From NCBI GenBank assembly GCA_028456385.1, contig JALNQF010000011.1, positions 472,203-536,202 of the forward strand: a stretch of 64,000 nucleotides of DNA, given 5' to 3'. Below the pieces are notes generated by a model that was not told the DNA's origin, did no database searches, and saw only the letters and a program-made list of their open reading frames with translations. The stretch comes from Ophiosphaerella korrae (Eukaryota > Ascomycota > Dothideomycetes > Pleosporales > Phaeosphaeriaceae). The translations under genes were made by a program, and so were the position numbers. This document shows, piece by piece, positions 22,590-33,399 of this stretch (within the stretch, counting starts at the first letter, position 1; each line of letters begins with the position of its first letter).

Positions 22590-22785
22590 TATCCCATGGG
22601 CTGGTGGATTCTACCTTCGGTTAATGAGCCAATCAATGCGCCACGCAGAGTGCGGTTGAGTGACCCGTATCATTTTGTGCGTTTTGGAATATTATTCAGC
22701 AATGAAAGGGGTCACTCAGCCACACTCTGCATGGTGCATTGATTGGCTCATTAACCGAAGGTAGAATCCACCAGCCCATGTGATA
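22590..22785. mobile_element. MITE, copy 1 (TA-bounded, long inverted arms)
   Basis: The sequence starts TATCCCATGGGCTGGTGGAT and ends with its near-perfect inverse. Arms of about 75 bp flank a centre of about 45 bp. TA sits at each outer edge, matching the target preference of pogo/Tc1-mariner elements. There is no coding capacity. Two relatives occur at 33257-33394 and 55923-55975. At 196 bp this is the most complete copy. Confidence 0.7.
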
Positions 22786-22789
22786 AAGA

Positions 22790-23450
22790 AGGGAGGAACC
22801 TTGGTAGAGATAGGGTGAAGAAAGCCGAATTGAGAATGTGGCGCACACGGCAAGAAGTTTTGAAAGCTACCTCCGTAGGCTACGTGGAAATCTAGCAATT
22901 GTCGCGTTCGTTTCGCCAGGAGAGAACTCCTGTCACTAAACTCGACTAATCAAGCGCTGACTGTCACATGACTACGTTTGTGCCGGGCCTCCAATCCATA
23001 GACGTAGCGCAAGCCCCACACATCTTGTTCGCCGCTTGGCCCGCGGAAGCACAGCCGATCCCACGCTACAAGCATCAGCTCGAGCTCCATGGTCAAACAC
23101 CCTGCATCTAGACCAATCCCGTGGGTTCCCACATCTCGCTCTGAACCGTTTAACTACTGTGCCACACTCACCATTTTTTTACTTACCCCGTCTCATTCGC
23201 CATGCATCTCTTGGGTATCGTATTCAGGACTTCTGACATGCTCTTTAGTCGGGACTCCTTATGATTTGACAGGATGCGCGCGCTTTCGATCGTATTTTTA
23301 TAAAGGCTAGAATGATTGGTGTCCGTTGAGGTAGTCCAATTACAAGCATGTTGGATGTGTGGCTTGACTAGTTAGAGGAATACAACACGAGTCGCTCAAG
23401 CGAGCAGTCATTTTCATAGTCCCCTCCACCGCCATTCTTCAACATCTTTG
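22790..23450. other. Intergenic, no gene seen
   Basis: Only short frames on both strands. No motif, repeat boundary or RNA gene that I can support. Confidence 0.35.
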
Positions 23451-23455
23451 GATTT

Positions 23456-24045
23456 GTGTTCCTATATTACGCCATACCGACCAACAAGCACATTGTTGGT
23501 TTAGAGGAAGAAAATATTCAGCATTATTTGAACAACACAGAGACGTTCAGCACTATTCGTGTTGTTGTTCATAGCACAGGAGCATGGGAGGGAACGCTGC
23601 ATAGCAACAACCACGTCTCTCTGTATCCTATCCTCGACCGGCAACTAGCTGATCAGCAGAGATCGATTCATCTGGATATGCGAACAGATGATGACGATAC
23701 CCGAGGCCGACTTCAATAGAGCACGTGTTCATTTCTGCTTTCCAATTCAGCAATCCGAAATTGGGACTATCGCTTGGCCGGACCGACGAAGGCTTCTGAT
23801 CTTTACAATTGGATTCGTTATCAATGGGGTTATTATAGATATAACTTTTCAGACAGTGGTTCAGGATGCCATTATTGGGTATAAGCCAAGTCTCAATATT
23901 AGCAACTTTCGTCAAGTCTGTTTAGTTATATACTCCTCTCTGCGTTGGCTGCTATTCATGCGCTGCACCTGAATGCACCGAATCAGGCTTGGGAGTCGGT
24001 TTTGCGCTAGTCAGATGTTAGTAGCTGTATGCTCATCAATGCATT
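23456..24045 (+). pseudogene. DUF7770-like fungal protein, broken
   Basis: The first 87 residues include NNHVSLYPIL and IHLDMRTDDDDTRGRLQ, followed by a TAG where relatives have Trp. The reading continues as SNSAIRNWDYRLAG, LYNWIRYQWGYYRYNF and SGSGCHYWV, then another stop. These blocks fit the fungal family now called DUF7770, from memory. The pattern is conserved aromatic residues and a GSGC[HR][FYW]W motif near the C-terminus. Function unknown. Single-base changes of the TGG-to-TAG type and at least one frame change make it inactive. Confidence 0.45.
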
Positions 24046-24050
24046 TTCAC

Positions 24051-25041
24051 ATACTATGAGTACCGTATACCAAGATAGTGAGTGCGTTCAAGAAGCTGCA
24101 TCTGAGTGATCTCATCTTCGCTATCCTTTGGAAGCAAGCTGAGAAGCTGGTCAATCGCCAGATGCTCTTGAGTTAAGACGCAATGTTTATCTTTCCAAGA
24201 TTCGTGGGTAGGATCTCGCATCCGCCCAATCGATCAAACACAATGCGTCATTAGGGAGGACTATAATATTCCGCGGAGGAATATCGAGATAACAGAGGAT
24301 TAATGGATAACCAACGAGGTATAAGTTTTTTGACTTCAATTGTCTATTGTCATAGTAGAGCTCGATATCCTGAATAGTTCTCGGCGAAATGAGATCAGTT
24401 TCGATCCAGAGAAGCCCATGTGCCAACCCTCGGCTAAGTGGACCCGGCGCTTCACTCTGTATCGTGGCAAAGTGCTCTAATGTTCAAACTATTTGCTGTA
24501 AATAGGGAGCCTTGTCGTCGATAGTATCAAGGACCCGCCCCTCGATATATTCCATAAGAATAAATCCAACGCCATTGCTACTAAAATAGCGGAGCACATG
24601 TGGAACATGTATTATCGTCGGGTCGATCAGCTCGTATGCTTTCGTTTGGTTTATCGCGTCGTACTCTATCATCCTATAGGCGTATTTAACGACAGTATCA
24701 CGAAATATCCTAATAACAGATCCTCTCCCCGATACTTCACTGATCACTATGCGATTGGGATTGGCGGGCGAGCAGTGACGAATTATGTCAGCATTAGTAG
24801 CATAATCACGGAGAAAAGCCACGGATGAGCGATGGCCAAAGGGCAGATGATGTTGTATCGTCGGAGCTGGAGAAGGGCTGGTGGTGTACTGCGATGGCAC
24901 GTGACTGGTCAGCTGCCCTGCACCGAACCTGTCCTGCTCCAGATCTTGCTGCTGTGATACGGAGCAACCGTCCGTGCGTGGTGTGCCGTGCGACAACACC
25001 TCGGCCCCCGGGATTTTCCTCCTGCTACCACACGTCCACAT
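24051..25041 (-). pseudogene. APH/choline-kinase-like phosphotransferase, interrupted
   Basis: Minus-strand reading: ISEVSGRGSVIRIFRDTVVKYAYRM (N-lobe with the Lys), HVPHVLRYFSSNGVGFILMEYIEG (hinge), a TGA at about 24480, then the same frame continues with LSRGLAHGLLW. Next come LILCYLDIPPRNIIVLPNDALCLIDWADA (catalytic loop D-x-x-P-R-N and the metal-binding D-W). A frame change after SYPRIL precedes a C-terminal stretch ending near 24051. One stop plus one shift suggest recent loss. The first 100 residues upstream of the N-lobe are low-complexity and overlap the sirtuin promoter, so the true start is uncertain. Fungal members of this fold phosphorylate small molecules or are unassigned. Confidence 0.6.
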
Positions 25042-26122
25042 GTCATACTCTCAAGACTTTGTTGAACAATTCACATCCTTTTCACAGCACCTGCGAAATT
25101 CATCACGCATTGTTGCGTTGATTGGTGCTGGTCTTAGTACAAGCTCTGGAATTCCCACTTTCCGGGGTACAGGATCCTTGTGGCGTGGTTTCAGCCCGTC
25201 ACAAGAACTTTCCAATCCATATTGTCTCCAGCGCAACCCAGTACTATTTTAGCAGTATTTTGGCTGGCGAAGATATCTTGCTCTCATATCATTGCCAAAT
25301 GCTGGTCATTATTCGTTAGCAAGGTTAGCATTTGCAAAGCCTAATTTTCTAGCTATTTCTCAAAATATTGATGGTAAGAATGGCCACGAACTTCTTTTAC
25401 AATCATAATAACGAAGTCAAATAGGTCTATCTGAACGTGCAGGCCATCCTCCCTGGTCGTTAGCACTTATTCATGGCTCATTGTTTGATAGCGAATGTTC
25501 TAATGATTCATGCGACTATGCTGAATATAATAGCCATTCCGATCACGTCATTGACAATTTCAACATCCCACACGATATCTCAGATGCGGCGGCAATGATC
25601 CCACCAACATCATTATCGCAACTCCCTCACTGTCCCCAATGTGGATCGTTGATGCGTCCTGGTGTTGTACTTTTTTGCGAGAAGTATTATCAGGGTACGG
25701 TTGACAGGGTTGATAGCTGGTTTGATCAGGGACCAGTCGATCTGATACTCGTTGTCGGTACAAGCCTCAATGTTTTTCCTGCAGCCGAATATGTCAATCT
25801 TGCAATTACAAGAGGTGCTCGTGTAGCTGTTTTTGACATCGAACCCCCAGACAAGGTGGAAAATGATCTACGCTTTGGAGTAGACCATTGGTATTTCCAA
25901 GGAGATGCGGCAAAAACACTTCCAGAACTTCTGAAAAGTGTAATTGGACCGAACCACAGCGAGTCAACGTCAAGGGAGTTGGCTGGCAACGCCAAAGGAA
26001 ATGCGGTACATCTTTCTACCACTCCACCTATGTTTGATGCGACGCTCAAGAGTTCCGCGTCGAGCAGTTCACCTGTAGGGTTTACTGACGTGAATCTTCG
26101 GCTTGAAAAGAATATACTTTAG
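25040..26122 (+). pseudogene. Sirtuin (SIR2-family NAD-dependent deacylase) with one premature stop
   Basis: Two exons, 25040-25373 and 25425-26122, with a 51-bp intron (GTAAGA...AATAG), giving a 343-codon reading. IGAGLSTSSGIPTFRG (28-43) is the NAD-binding loop, QNID (108-111) the nicotinamide pocket, and His128 in LIHG the catalytic base. Cys136, 141, 181 and 184 form the zinc site, although the first pair is C-x4-C. VVGTSLNVFPAAEY is the second NAD-binding region. All hallmarks are present. The only break is TAG at 25250-25252 (codon 71), where relatives have Trp in the VWQFYxYRR-like region. The spacing suggests a small class III or SIRT5-like enzyme. A single TGG-to-TAG change is what RIP leaking from the nearby pogo element would cause. 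Readthrough or a strain-specific allele is possible. Confidence 0.75.
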
Positions 26123-26382
26123 CGTATTGGATTGTAATTTGATTCCATAAAGCGGGCGCAAAAAATGCGCGACACAGGCGCATGAAAGGCTCTACACTTG
26201 CGAAAAGAGTAGGGCAAGTATTATTCTCTCTTAGATACTAGTAGTACTCTTCAATACTATTCGTCATCCCTTCACCATCTCCTGTGGCCTACGGCAAGTA
26301 CTATTGTCTTCCAGCTACCTCCTAACAGAAGTATAAAAAGGAAGTATGATAAAGCTATAAATCTAATTAATATCTATAATTA
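26123..26382. other. Short gap between sirtuin and pogo element
   Basis: No gene. GC content falls toward the element and CTA/TAG/TTA triplets increase, as RIP-affected flanks show. Confidence 0.35.
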
Positions 26383-28213
26383 ACGTGTTCCACCACTCAA
26401 CCCGACAAACCACTCAACCCGACACTTTTCCTTGGCACTGCAAACACTACCTCTACACCGCTATGTCTTAACAACAACAAAATATTACTACTGTATATAA
26501 AGGTAGAGTAGAGCTTGCCCTTTAAGCTTTATCTCTAGGCTAATTCAAGAGCTAGCGACGTGCTACTAAAGCTTTTAACGTTGATTATTATCGCCTCTCT
26601 AAACGACTTAAAGGAATTGCACCTTAAGCTATTGCGTATACTAACTGCTAGAAACTTACTCTTAACGAAGAGCGGACGATTGTTAACTACATCCTTAACC
26701 TTAACTAACGAGGATTTGCCCCTAGCTCTACGAGGTAGCTAATATAGCTAATAAACTACTAGCTATGTAGAGTAGATAGCCTATAGGTAAAAACTAGCCT
26801 ACACGCTTTATAGCGCGTTAAAACGAGCTAAAAATAGTATTTAACTAAGCAAAAGATTACTAGAGAATACTTTAAGAGGATCTTGAAGTTATTAGCGCGT
26901 AGTTTAAGCTTATAGAGGAGACTAAGGCCTAGTATAAGGTAGTAGATAAGGATGTCTATAACTTTAATAAGACTAGCTTCTAGATAAAGGTAATTAGGTC
27001 TATAAAGGTTGTTACAGGCTTAGATAAGTATTAACAACTTACTCTTACTTAGGGTAGTAATTGTAAGTAGGTTATAGTAATCTAGGGTATCTACGTAGTA
27101 GGGTACGTAATCTTACTATTTATTATCTACAAAGAACGCGTTTATATCTCTACCTAGTATAAAGAGGTAGGTATACTACCTAATTAGAAGCTCTTAGTCT
27201 TAGAGAATAGCTAGATAACTAATATACTTAGTCTAGAGTAGTTAAAGTACTTTAACGCGTATATAAAGTCGCGTTAAGTAAAGGTATACTAGCTACTTAT
27301 CTTAGATAGCTATAAGAGCTACTTTAACTAAGATTTTAAGGACTACTACCTTAAAAATAAGATCTTAACCTTCTATATACTAGCCTATTTATTATATATC
27401 TTCTAGCTACTTAATATAGTATACTTCTTACTACTAAAGTGTAAGTACTCTAAGTGCGTATAAGGCTTAGTATAGAAACGCGTCTTCTATATTAACAAGG
27501 AAGGCTTCTTTCTAGCCTTTAGAGACGTATTTTTTAACGTATTTACTAAGAAGAACTATAAGACAGCCTTTAAGGCTTTAGGACTTGTTCCTCTAAACGC
27601 GTAGTAAGTACTAGATTACTTTAACGTATACATTTGTACCCTACTAGGACCCCTACTACTAGAAACACTATAGTAGTTAAAGACTCTAAGTAATACTTAC
27701 GAATTTAGGTCTTAGTTAAAGCTCTTAAGTAGCTCTCTCTATTGCTTACCTACTACTATATAGAGCTTCCTTTACTAGCTTATTAAGGGCGCTAAATTAA
27801 TACTATATAAAAGCGTTCTTTAAGATGCCTGTATAAAGGAGCTTAAAGAGTAATTAGAGGTAATAACTAAGTAAAAGTTACGTAAAAGAAAGCAAATTTA
27901 GTATAGCAGGACTATAGAGTATAGAGAGATATTAACGTAGGTAGCTGTAGAGGCGTTAATAGCTGCGTAGAAGGGTAAAAAGGCTTGTAGTAGGAGTGAC
28001 TATAAAAGGGCTTAACTAGGTTAATAGCGCTGTAGGAACTACAGGAAGACTAGGCACAACGCGCGAACGTGCTAGGAAGATAAAGAAGAGACTTCTAAAT
28101 CAGATAGTAGTGTTATAGTAGTAGGGGGTACTAAGTAAAGTTTGTTATTAACCCCCAAAGAGGTGGTGTTCGCAGTGCCAAGGAAAAGTGTCGGGTTGAA
28201 TGGTGGAACACGT
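26383..28213 (+). mobile_element. Pogo-family transposon, full length, heavily RIP-mutated
   Basis: The ends ACGTGTTCCACCACTCAACC (26383) and the inverse at 28170-28213 are matching inverted repeats of about 45 bp, flanked by TA on both sides (26381-26382, 28214-28215). The left end carries a 17-bp tandem duplication (CCACTCAACCCGACAAA unit). The plus strand retains scraps of transposase: NEERTIVNYILNLN in the N-terminal DNA-binding region and, near the end, RKTRHNARTC, the zinc-knuckle-like C-terminus (usual form GxxGHNxRTC). Stops are everywhere, mainly TAG. The interior is almost free of CA and TG dinucleotides yet keeps CG, the fingerprint of CpA-directed RIP. At 1.83 kb it has normal pogo length. 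Confidence 0.8.
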
Positions 28214-28215
28214 TA

Positions 28216-28655
28216 CCTAATATAAATACTTTTTACAACTCTAATATTCGCAGAGTTATTTAGGTACCAACATCTACGGAGTGATAGGATTTTAGGGTAC
28301 CCCAACCCCGGTACCCAAACCCTACCCATTCACATCATTCACTAGCCTAGGCTGGACGTCGTATTCCACGGAAGAGTCACGGGCGCACCGTTGCCGCCTG
28401 GCCGCGAGGTGCACCGTTTAGGTAAGCGACCGTATTCATATAAGCTGCAGCGCCTTTATTCGCTTTTTTGATGCATACCTTACTTGTATACGCGACTTGT
28501 TAGGGCTGATTTAAGTTGAGCTCACTTAGTTAGAGCTGCGCACGGCCCAGCACCCCCGCCAGCACCCTCTCCCTACGACTCTCCGCGTCTGCTTCTCGCA
28601 CAACGCAAGCGAAGTCAACCGCTTCAAATATCGGCAGTGCAGCGCACGGACCGCA
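28216..28655. other. Promoter-side gap before the F-box gene
   Basis: The sequence returns to balanced GC after 28280. I see no gene. The 150 bases before 28659 are C-rich, as in many fungal 5' leaders. Confidence 0.35.
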
Positions 28656-28658
28656 ATC

Positions 28659-30147
28659 ATGGCTTCTTGGGATTGCTATTGCGCCTTATGCGGCAGTCCT
28701 CCTCCGATATATCCAGCTCTTGAGGTAGGCTCGGTAGACCCCAAGGCGCTCTTACTCCGCCGAGCCCGCATTGCCAAGAAAAAGCGCCGTCTCGCCGGCG
28801 AGTCTGATGTTGACGAAAGCGATGACGAGAATAACGCTAGGGCAAAAGAGCTGTGGGAAGAGAAACAAATTAGAGAAGTACATGAGAAGTGGTCTTACGA
28901 TCCAGAAATCATTACACCGGGCAATACTGAGTGGTTGAAAATGTGCCGCTGCTTGGCCTTGGGTCGGAAAGCAAGGTAAGTTGGAGGGACATATACTGTT
29001 AGCGGTGATATGGATAGTATGGGTAGTTGACCGACATAGGGCTTATGTTTCAGGGAGCGGATTCTATATTCACTATGTGAGTTCTGCTTTCCCCCCGCCA
29101 ATGATGTATTGTCTGATGAGGTTATTTAGGGCATTTTTGGCATTCGGCCGAACCCTGACGAGATCCCAAGTATGTTTCGCACAATATTCTTTGGTTCATT
29201 TATGCTGACTAGGAATGTGAAGACCTAGATCCTAATGCGCCGAGCTGGCCCCATCCGGGCAATGATGTAGATTGGTTAACACTCTTAGTCCTACATGTCA
29301 TTCAAACTACTAATAAAAGGCAGCTACGTTAAGAGGAAAACCTTTGCATGCTTTCCATTCCATAGAGCCTGCTACGAGATTTTAGCTCGTGTGCTTTTCG
29401 GGAACCCAGATACTACCCGCATCGACAAATATGCTATGTACGCTACAATGCAGCAAATTCAAGTGGCGTCTGGCAGCTGGCAGGAATTAGGACTCGATTA
29501 CGGTGAGATTGAAGGCATGGGTCGAACCTGGAGCTTCGTTCCAGGGGAAGAGGTTGGCTTACCCTTTCGACCAACTGCATCAATTGGGCTGTAACTAACT
29601 GTTGGCTTCGCAGTACACCGTTCACGATCCTGGGCTCCACCCAGATATTAGCAAGACTGTAAAGGCCATGCTTCCGCCACAAATGTTTGCTCAACCATCT
29701 TGTCTCCCGGACCTATCGCCAAAAGTTCACAACGACCCTTTTGCTACACTCTACTATGATATCATAGTCATGGTTATTTCGCACCTCTCTACCCAAGATA
29801 TCTTTTTCCTCCTGCAAGCCTCCTTTCCGGTCAACAAACTCACAAGCTCGTCCAAGTTCTGGCAATGGATGATCCGGGTCCGCATTCTTACCTGGTTCCC
29901 TGAAATCGAGGACCTCTTTACTGGCCCTAAGACGCTAGGCAACGATTTGGATTTCAAACAGGTATTTCTCTGGTTGTTTCGCGTCACAAAGCCAGAATTT
30001 GGCATCAAGGGCCCATTCATGGGCATTGCGAATCGGCGTCGGATTTGGAATGCCATTCAACCCTTGGCTCGTTTATACCTGGATAAAATTCCTGGGTCCA
30101 CGCCTTTACCGGAACACTGGTCTTCCGATATCCTAGAGGTGGGCTGA
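28659..30147 (+). pseudogene. Fungal F-box protein (MASWDCYCALCG family), multi-exon, probably decayed
   Basis: The start MASWDCYCALCGSP is a hallmark of a large fungal F-box family. The first exon ends at a donor (GTAAGT) at 28977 after ALGRKAR. Reading resumes with YVSGSGFYIHY, then IRPNPDEIP and PSWPHPGNDVDW (28.9-29.3 kb), FPFHRACYEIL (29360) and LDYGEIEGMGRTW. DPFATLYYDIIVMVISHLSTQD at about 29735 is the F-box itself, followed by FWQWMIRVRILTWFPEIEDL and a C-terminal RRRIWNAIQPLARLYL. F-box proteins bind Skp1 and select targets for SCF ubiquitin ligases. The exon joins around 29050-29350 do not all keep frame with consensus splice sites, so I suspect one or two frameshifts. With better gene modelling it could still prove intact. 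Confidence 0.55.
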
Positions 30148-30149
30148 TG

Positions 30150-31330
30150 GTCTTCTGCGAAATCAAAAAGCTGGCTAGTACGCTGCGCAAACCAGCTCAA
30201 GATGTCGCGTTCCCTCGCTCCTTCGGGCCGGCCCTGCCAGCCACTCTCCTCCCGATAGAGCGGATTATACTCTCTTTTCCACCTTCCGAGCACTGTCTGC
30301 GCACCCATGGCGTTTGTTGGGCGGAGGATGCGGGATAGGGAGGAGGGCTCGATTCGGTGACGGCGTCGTAGTCCTTGAGCTGGGATTCACTAATTAGTAG
30401 ATTGGGAAGGCTGATGACGATATACTTAGTAGTAGTATGAAATCATCCGTATAGTAATAGTAAGAACTGATCTTTGCGTTCGTTCCATGAAGCTCGTGAC
30501 CGTTCACTCGTGGTACGCCTGCCGAGGGCACAAACCACCCCCACAATCGTACCCCGCCGTCCGACCAGACATCGATCATGAAGCTCCCCGATGGTGCAAC
30601 ACACCACCCAGGTTCAATCAGCCTAGCCAAGGAACGTACAGTGCAAATGTGTGACTACCCACCAGAACGAGACACTTGACTGCTAACAATTGTGATGTAG
30701 GGAGAAGCCCTAAGAATGTATTCACCGCTACAGTCGAACTCAGGACGCAACTGCCTCAGGAACGCTCGCAAGGTCTCCGCGATCGCGCGCCCGGCCCGTC
30801 GCGCGCTCACCTAGAAACCACTCAGCTGGCAAAGCTGAGTGGGGTGCTGCTGCAGGAACCGACCGAATACCGATCGAGTAGAAGAAACCTAAGTGGAGCC
30901 GTTGGGCTGGTATGGTTCCGAGGGTGTTCGCAGTAAAATGTGTGAGATGCTGCTATTGGCTGCGGAATCCACATAGCCGGTGACACGCTTCATATCTTGG
31001 GGTGGGATGAGAAAGCTCCGAGTAGTTGTCGCTGTGGGGAAGAGAGTGAGCTGGACATCTGAGTTGGCATGTTAGAGCAAACATGCAATCTGGAATAGAG
31101 ATGAGCGGTGGAACTCCGGCGATGGGGCTCGGGCCGCAAGCTGCTTTAAGGCAGAGAGGCCAATATTTCGGCGATGGAGTTTCGAAGTGGCTCGCTCTCC
31201 TTCGTTGAGAATGCAGTAGTAGTGAATGGGGTGTGCGGCGCCTTTGGGCGCAGGAGCTGGGGAAATTGGACCGCTGTTGGGCAACTAGCTTTCGGGAGCT
31301 TGAAGGGACCAAGCTCGAAGTTGGGGAGGA
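30150..31330. other. No assignable gene
   Basis: Frames up to 149 residues overlap on opposite strands (30953-31402) with no motif. I see no repeat until the dispersed element at 31333. Confidence 0.3.
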
Positions 31331-31332
31331 AG

Positions 31333-31547
31333 GTGTGTTGTAGTAGAACCGCACGTGATCGGGGAGTCTTAGGTCAGCCTTGCGGCTCTGCAAGGGCTCC
31401 AAGTGAGTATCGGATGGGGGAGAGAGACTCCGACACTAACTCGTCATGTAGCTACTCAAGCCATATATTTCAACTCAACTTACCGACTGCGGGTCGGCAC
31501 CTCCCTCCTACTTCAGCGTGCATCCCAGTATGCCATAATATACAAGA
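31333..31547 (+). repeat. Dispersed repeat, copy 2 (partner at 8271-8482)
   Basis: Starts TGTGTTGTAGTAGAACCG and shares the blocks listed for copy 1 in the same order and orientation. It differs by scattered substitutions and small gaps. It is possibly a solo LTR. Confidence 0.6.
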
Positions 31548-31854
31548 TTATGTAAGTTGTGTATCCGGTACCTAGTGGAGACAAGTTTATGATCGAGGCG
31601 GACAATAATAGAAAAGATATGAGACTAACTTAAATTAATAACTCTAGGGCTAGCCTAAAAAATGAGCATTTGAGTTAAGGGGGTAGATTAGATAAGATAT
31701 ACTTCCTAGGCTTCTTTACAGCCATAAATTGAGCGGGCCAATCAATAGATTTAACGTTGACCTGGATTCTGGTGATTGGTAGTAAACCAGCTTAATACCA
31801 GCGAGATCACACAACAAAGAGCTTCGAGAAGGGATATTTAGAGCAGCCCCAACA

Positions 31855-31874
31855 CAGACAGACAGACAGACAGA
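31855..31874. repeat. CAGA microsatellite
   Basis: Five CAGA units in a row, in a region with no gene (31550-32100). Confidence 0.8.
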
Positions 31875-32106
31875 ATCAATGACTTGAACGACCTCAATGA
31901 TCATTATCTATTAAATCAATTAATAGTGTGACCTCCATGGTCATTACGAAAAAGTCTTTTCTGTAACCAGCATTGACTATTATATCTGACAGAAGGATGA
32001 TGCTTATCGACCCCAGCGTGCTGTCGGAGTTCTGCCGGCGTTGTCCGGAGGCGGCCCCAGCGGGGTATATGTAGAGATCCTAGTCCAAACTAGAGAGGGC
32101 AGCACT

Positions 32107-33190
32107 TAATCTATATCCTTAACCCCCCGTTCTATTGTTACTCCAGGAGGGAGCGTATGATTGCCGAGCAGTTCTGGCTGGTATATCCTGACCTCCTGCG
32201 AGGTAAGGAAGTGGCAAAGTTGTTCGGCAGATACGATCAATTCTTGATGGGTGAAGTCGCTAAGATGGAGTCGTAGGTCTGGATGAGTAGTCGGGTTTCC
32301 GTTTTTGTCACGAAAGGTCTATTCAGTTTAGTAAACGAAAGCTCATCTTCGTTAGAGCATACCTCGTTAATAACCTCCTGCACTGCTCGAAGCTTTTTTC
32401 CACCCGGAGTGTCAAATATACGAGCCCTCCACATCGACAACGCCGCCTCACGGGAACCATTCTTGCCGTATTCAATGTCGAGGCCGACTACAACCTGTAC
32501 GTTAGCATTTGAACCTAGAAGGTAGTTTTCGGCCAGCCGCCATAGCTTCTTTTTCTTCTGCGAATATGCAACTTCGATTATAACGCGAGGGTATTTCGCT
32601 CTCCAATGCCCAAATGATGTATCAGGTTTGAACTTTGACTTTGCGGCAGGTAGAGCGAGTCAACGCCACTTTTTGGGCGAAAGCCGCTGCTGGACCTGCT
32701 CCTTCACGAATTGATTCCACCTGATTCAATATAGCATCCTCAGCGCAAGCGAGAAACGGTCCGTGCATAGTTGTAGGCATGTGAACATAAAGTTGATCCG
32801 TTATTGCGTCGTAATCATATCTGTCCAACACATATCGTCAGTCAGTCCCTCTATTCAGCTCAGAGCAAACGCACCGTACTTTGTGTTTCACGTAACGTAA
32901 CAGCTCCTCGTCTTGGCTAAGTTGGCGCTCTATCTCATCATACTCTCCTGTTGAGAGCCTGAACTCTAACCACGGATCTAGCCTGGCGTGCTGTCCGACG
33001 TGCATGGCTTTGGACGGCGCGATGACTTATAGCCCTTGAGTAAAAGGCTTCCTTCCGGTCGGTGGTGGTATCAACGGGGGATTTACGAAACTCAAAGGCG
33101 GGGTCGCTTGCCCTGTTGGATGACTTTGCAGGCTAGATATAGCCAGAGCTGCGCTGTATCGCGAACTTGTCACGGTGTTGTTGCGCAAAT
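32107..33190 (-). pseudogene. Nuclease-like hypothetical protein family, copy A
   Basis: Reading on the minus strand: a proline-rich leader (IPPPTGRKPFTQG), a TAG, then WLEFRLSTGEYDEIERQL. An intron of about 55 bp follows (donor near 32875, acceptor GACAG). YDYDAITDQLYVHMP and EDAILNQVESIREG come next. After a one-base shift near 32640 the reading is PDTSFGHWRAKYPRVIIEVAYSQ, then NANVQVVVGLDIEYG. The C-terminus continues as LRLHLSDFTHQELIVSAEQL to a TAA at 32107-32109. The P-D ... E-V-A-Y-S-Q arrangement between strands, followed by VVVGLDIEYG, resembles a PD-(D/E)XK nuclease core with the Lys replaced. I base that on pattern only. Copy B at 35065-36230 is its paralogue. One stop and one shift disable it. 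Confidence 0.5.
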
Positions 33191-33256
33191 AGATAGCGGC
33201 AGGAACTAGCTTCGCTGGTTAACTAAGCAGCAGCTACATATAGGCTAGTAAACGGG

Positions 33257-33394
33257 TATCCCATGCGCTGGTGAATTCTCCCGCCACGCAGAGTGTAGCC
33301 CTCTCGTAGCTGTATAATATTGGAAAACGTCATTACTAAATAATATTCCAAAACGCACAAGCGTGGCGGATAGAATTCACCAGCCCATAGGATA
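33257..33394. mobile_element. MITE, copy 2
   Basis: Starts TATCCCATGCGCTGGTGAAT and ends with the inverse (ATTCACCAGCCCATAGGATA), with TA at each edge. It shares CCACGCAGAGTG and TATTCCAAAACGCAC with copy 1 but is shorter (138 bp). No coding capacity. Confidence 0.7.
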
Positions 33395-33399
33395 GTCTA

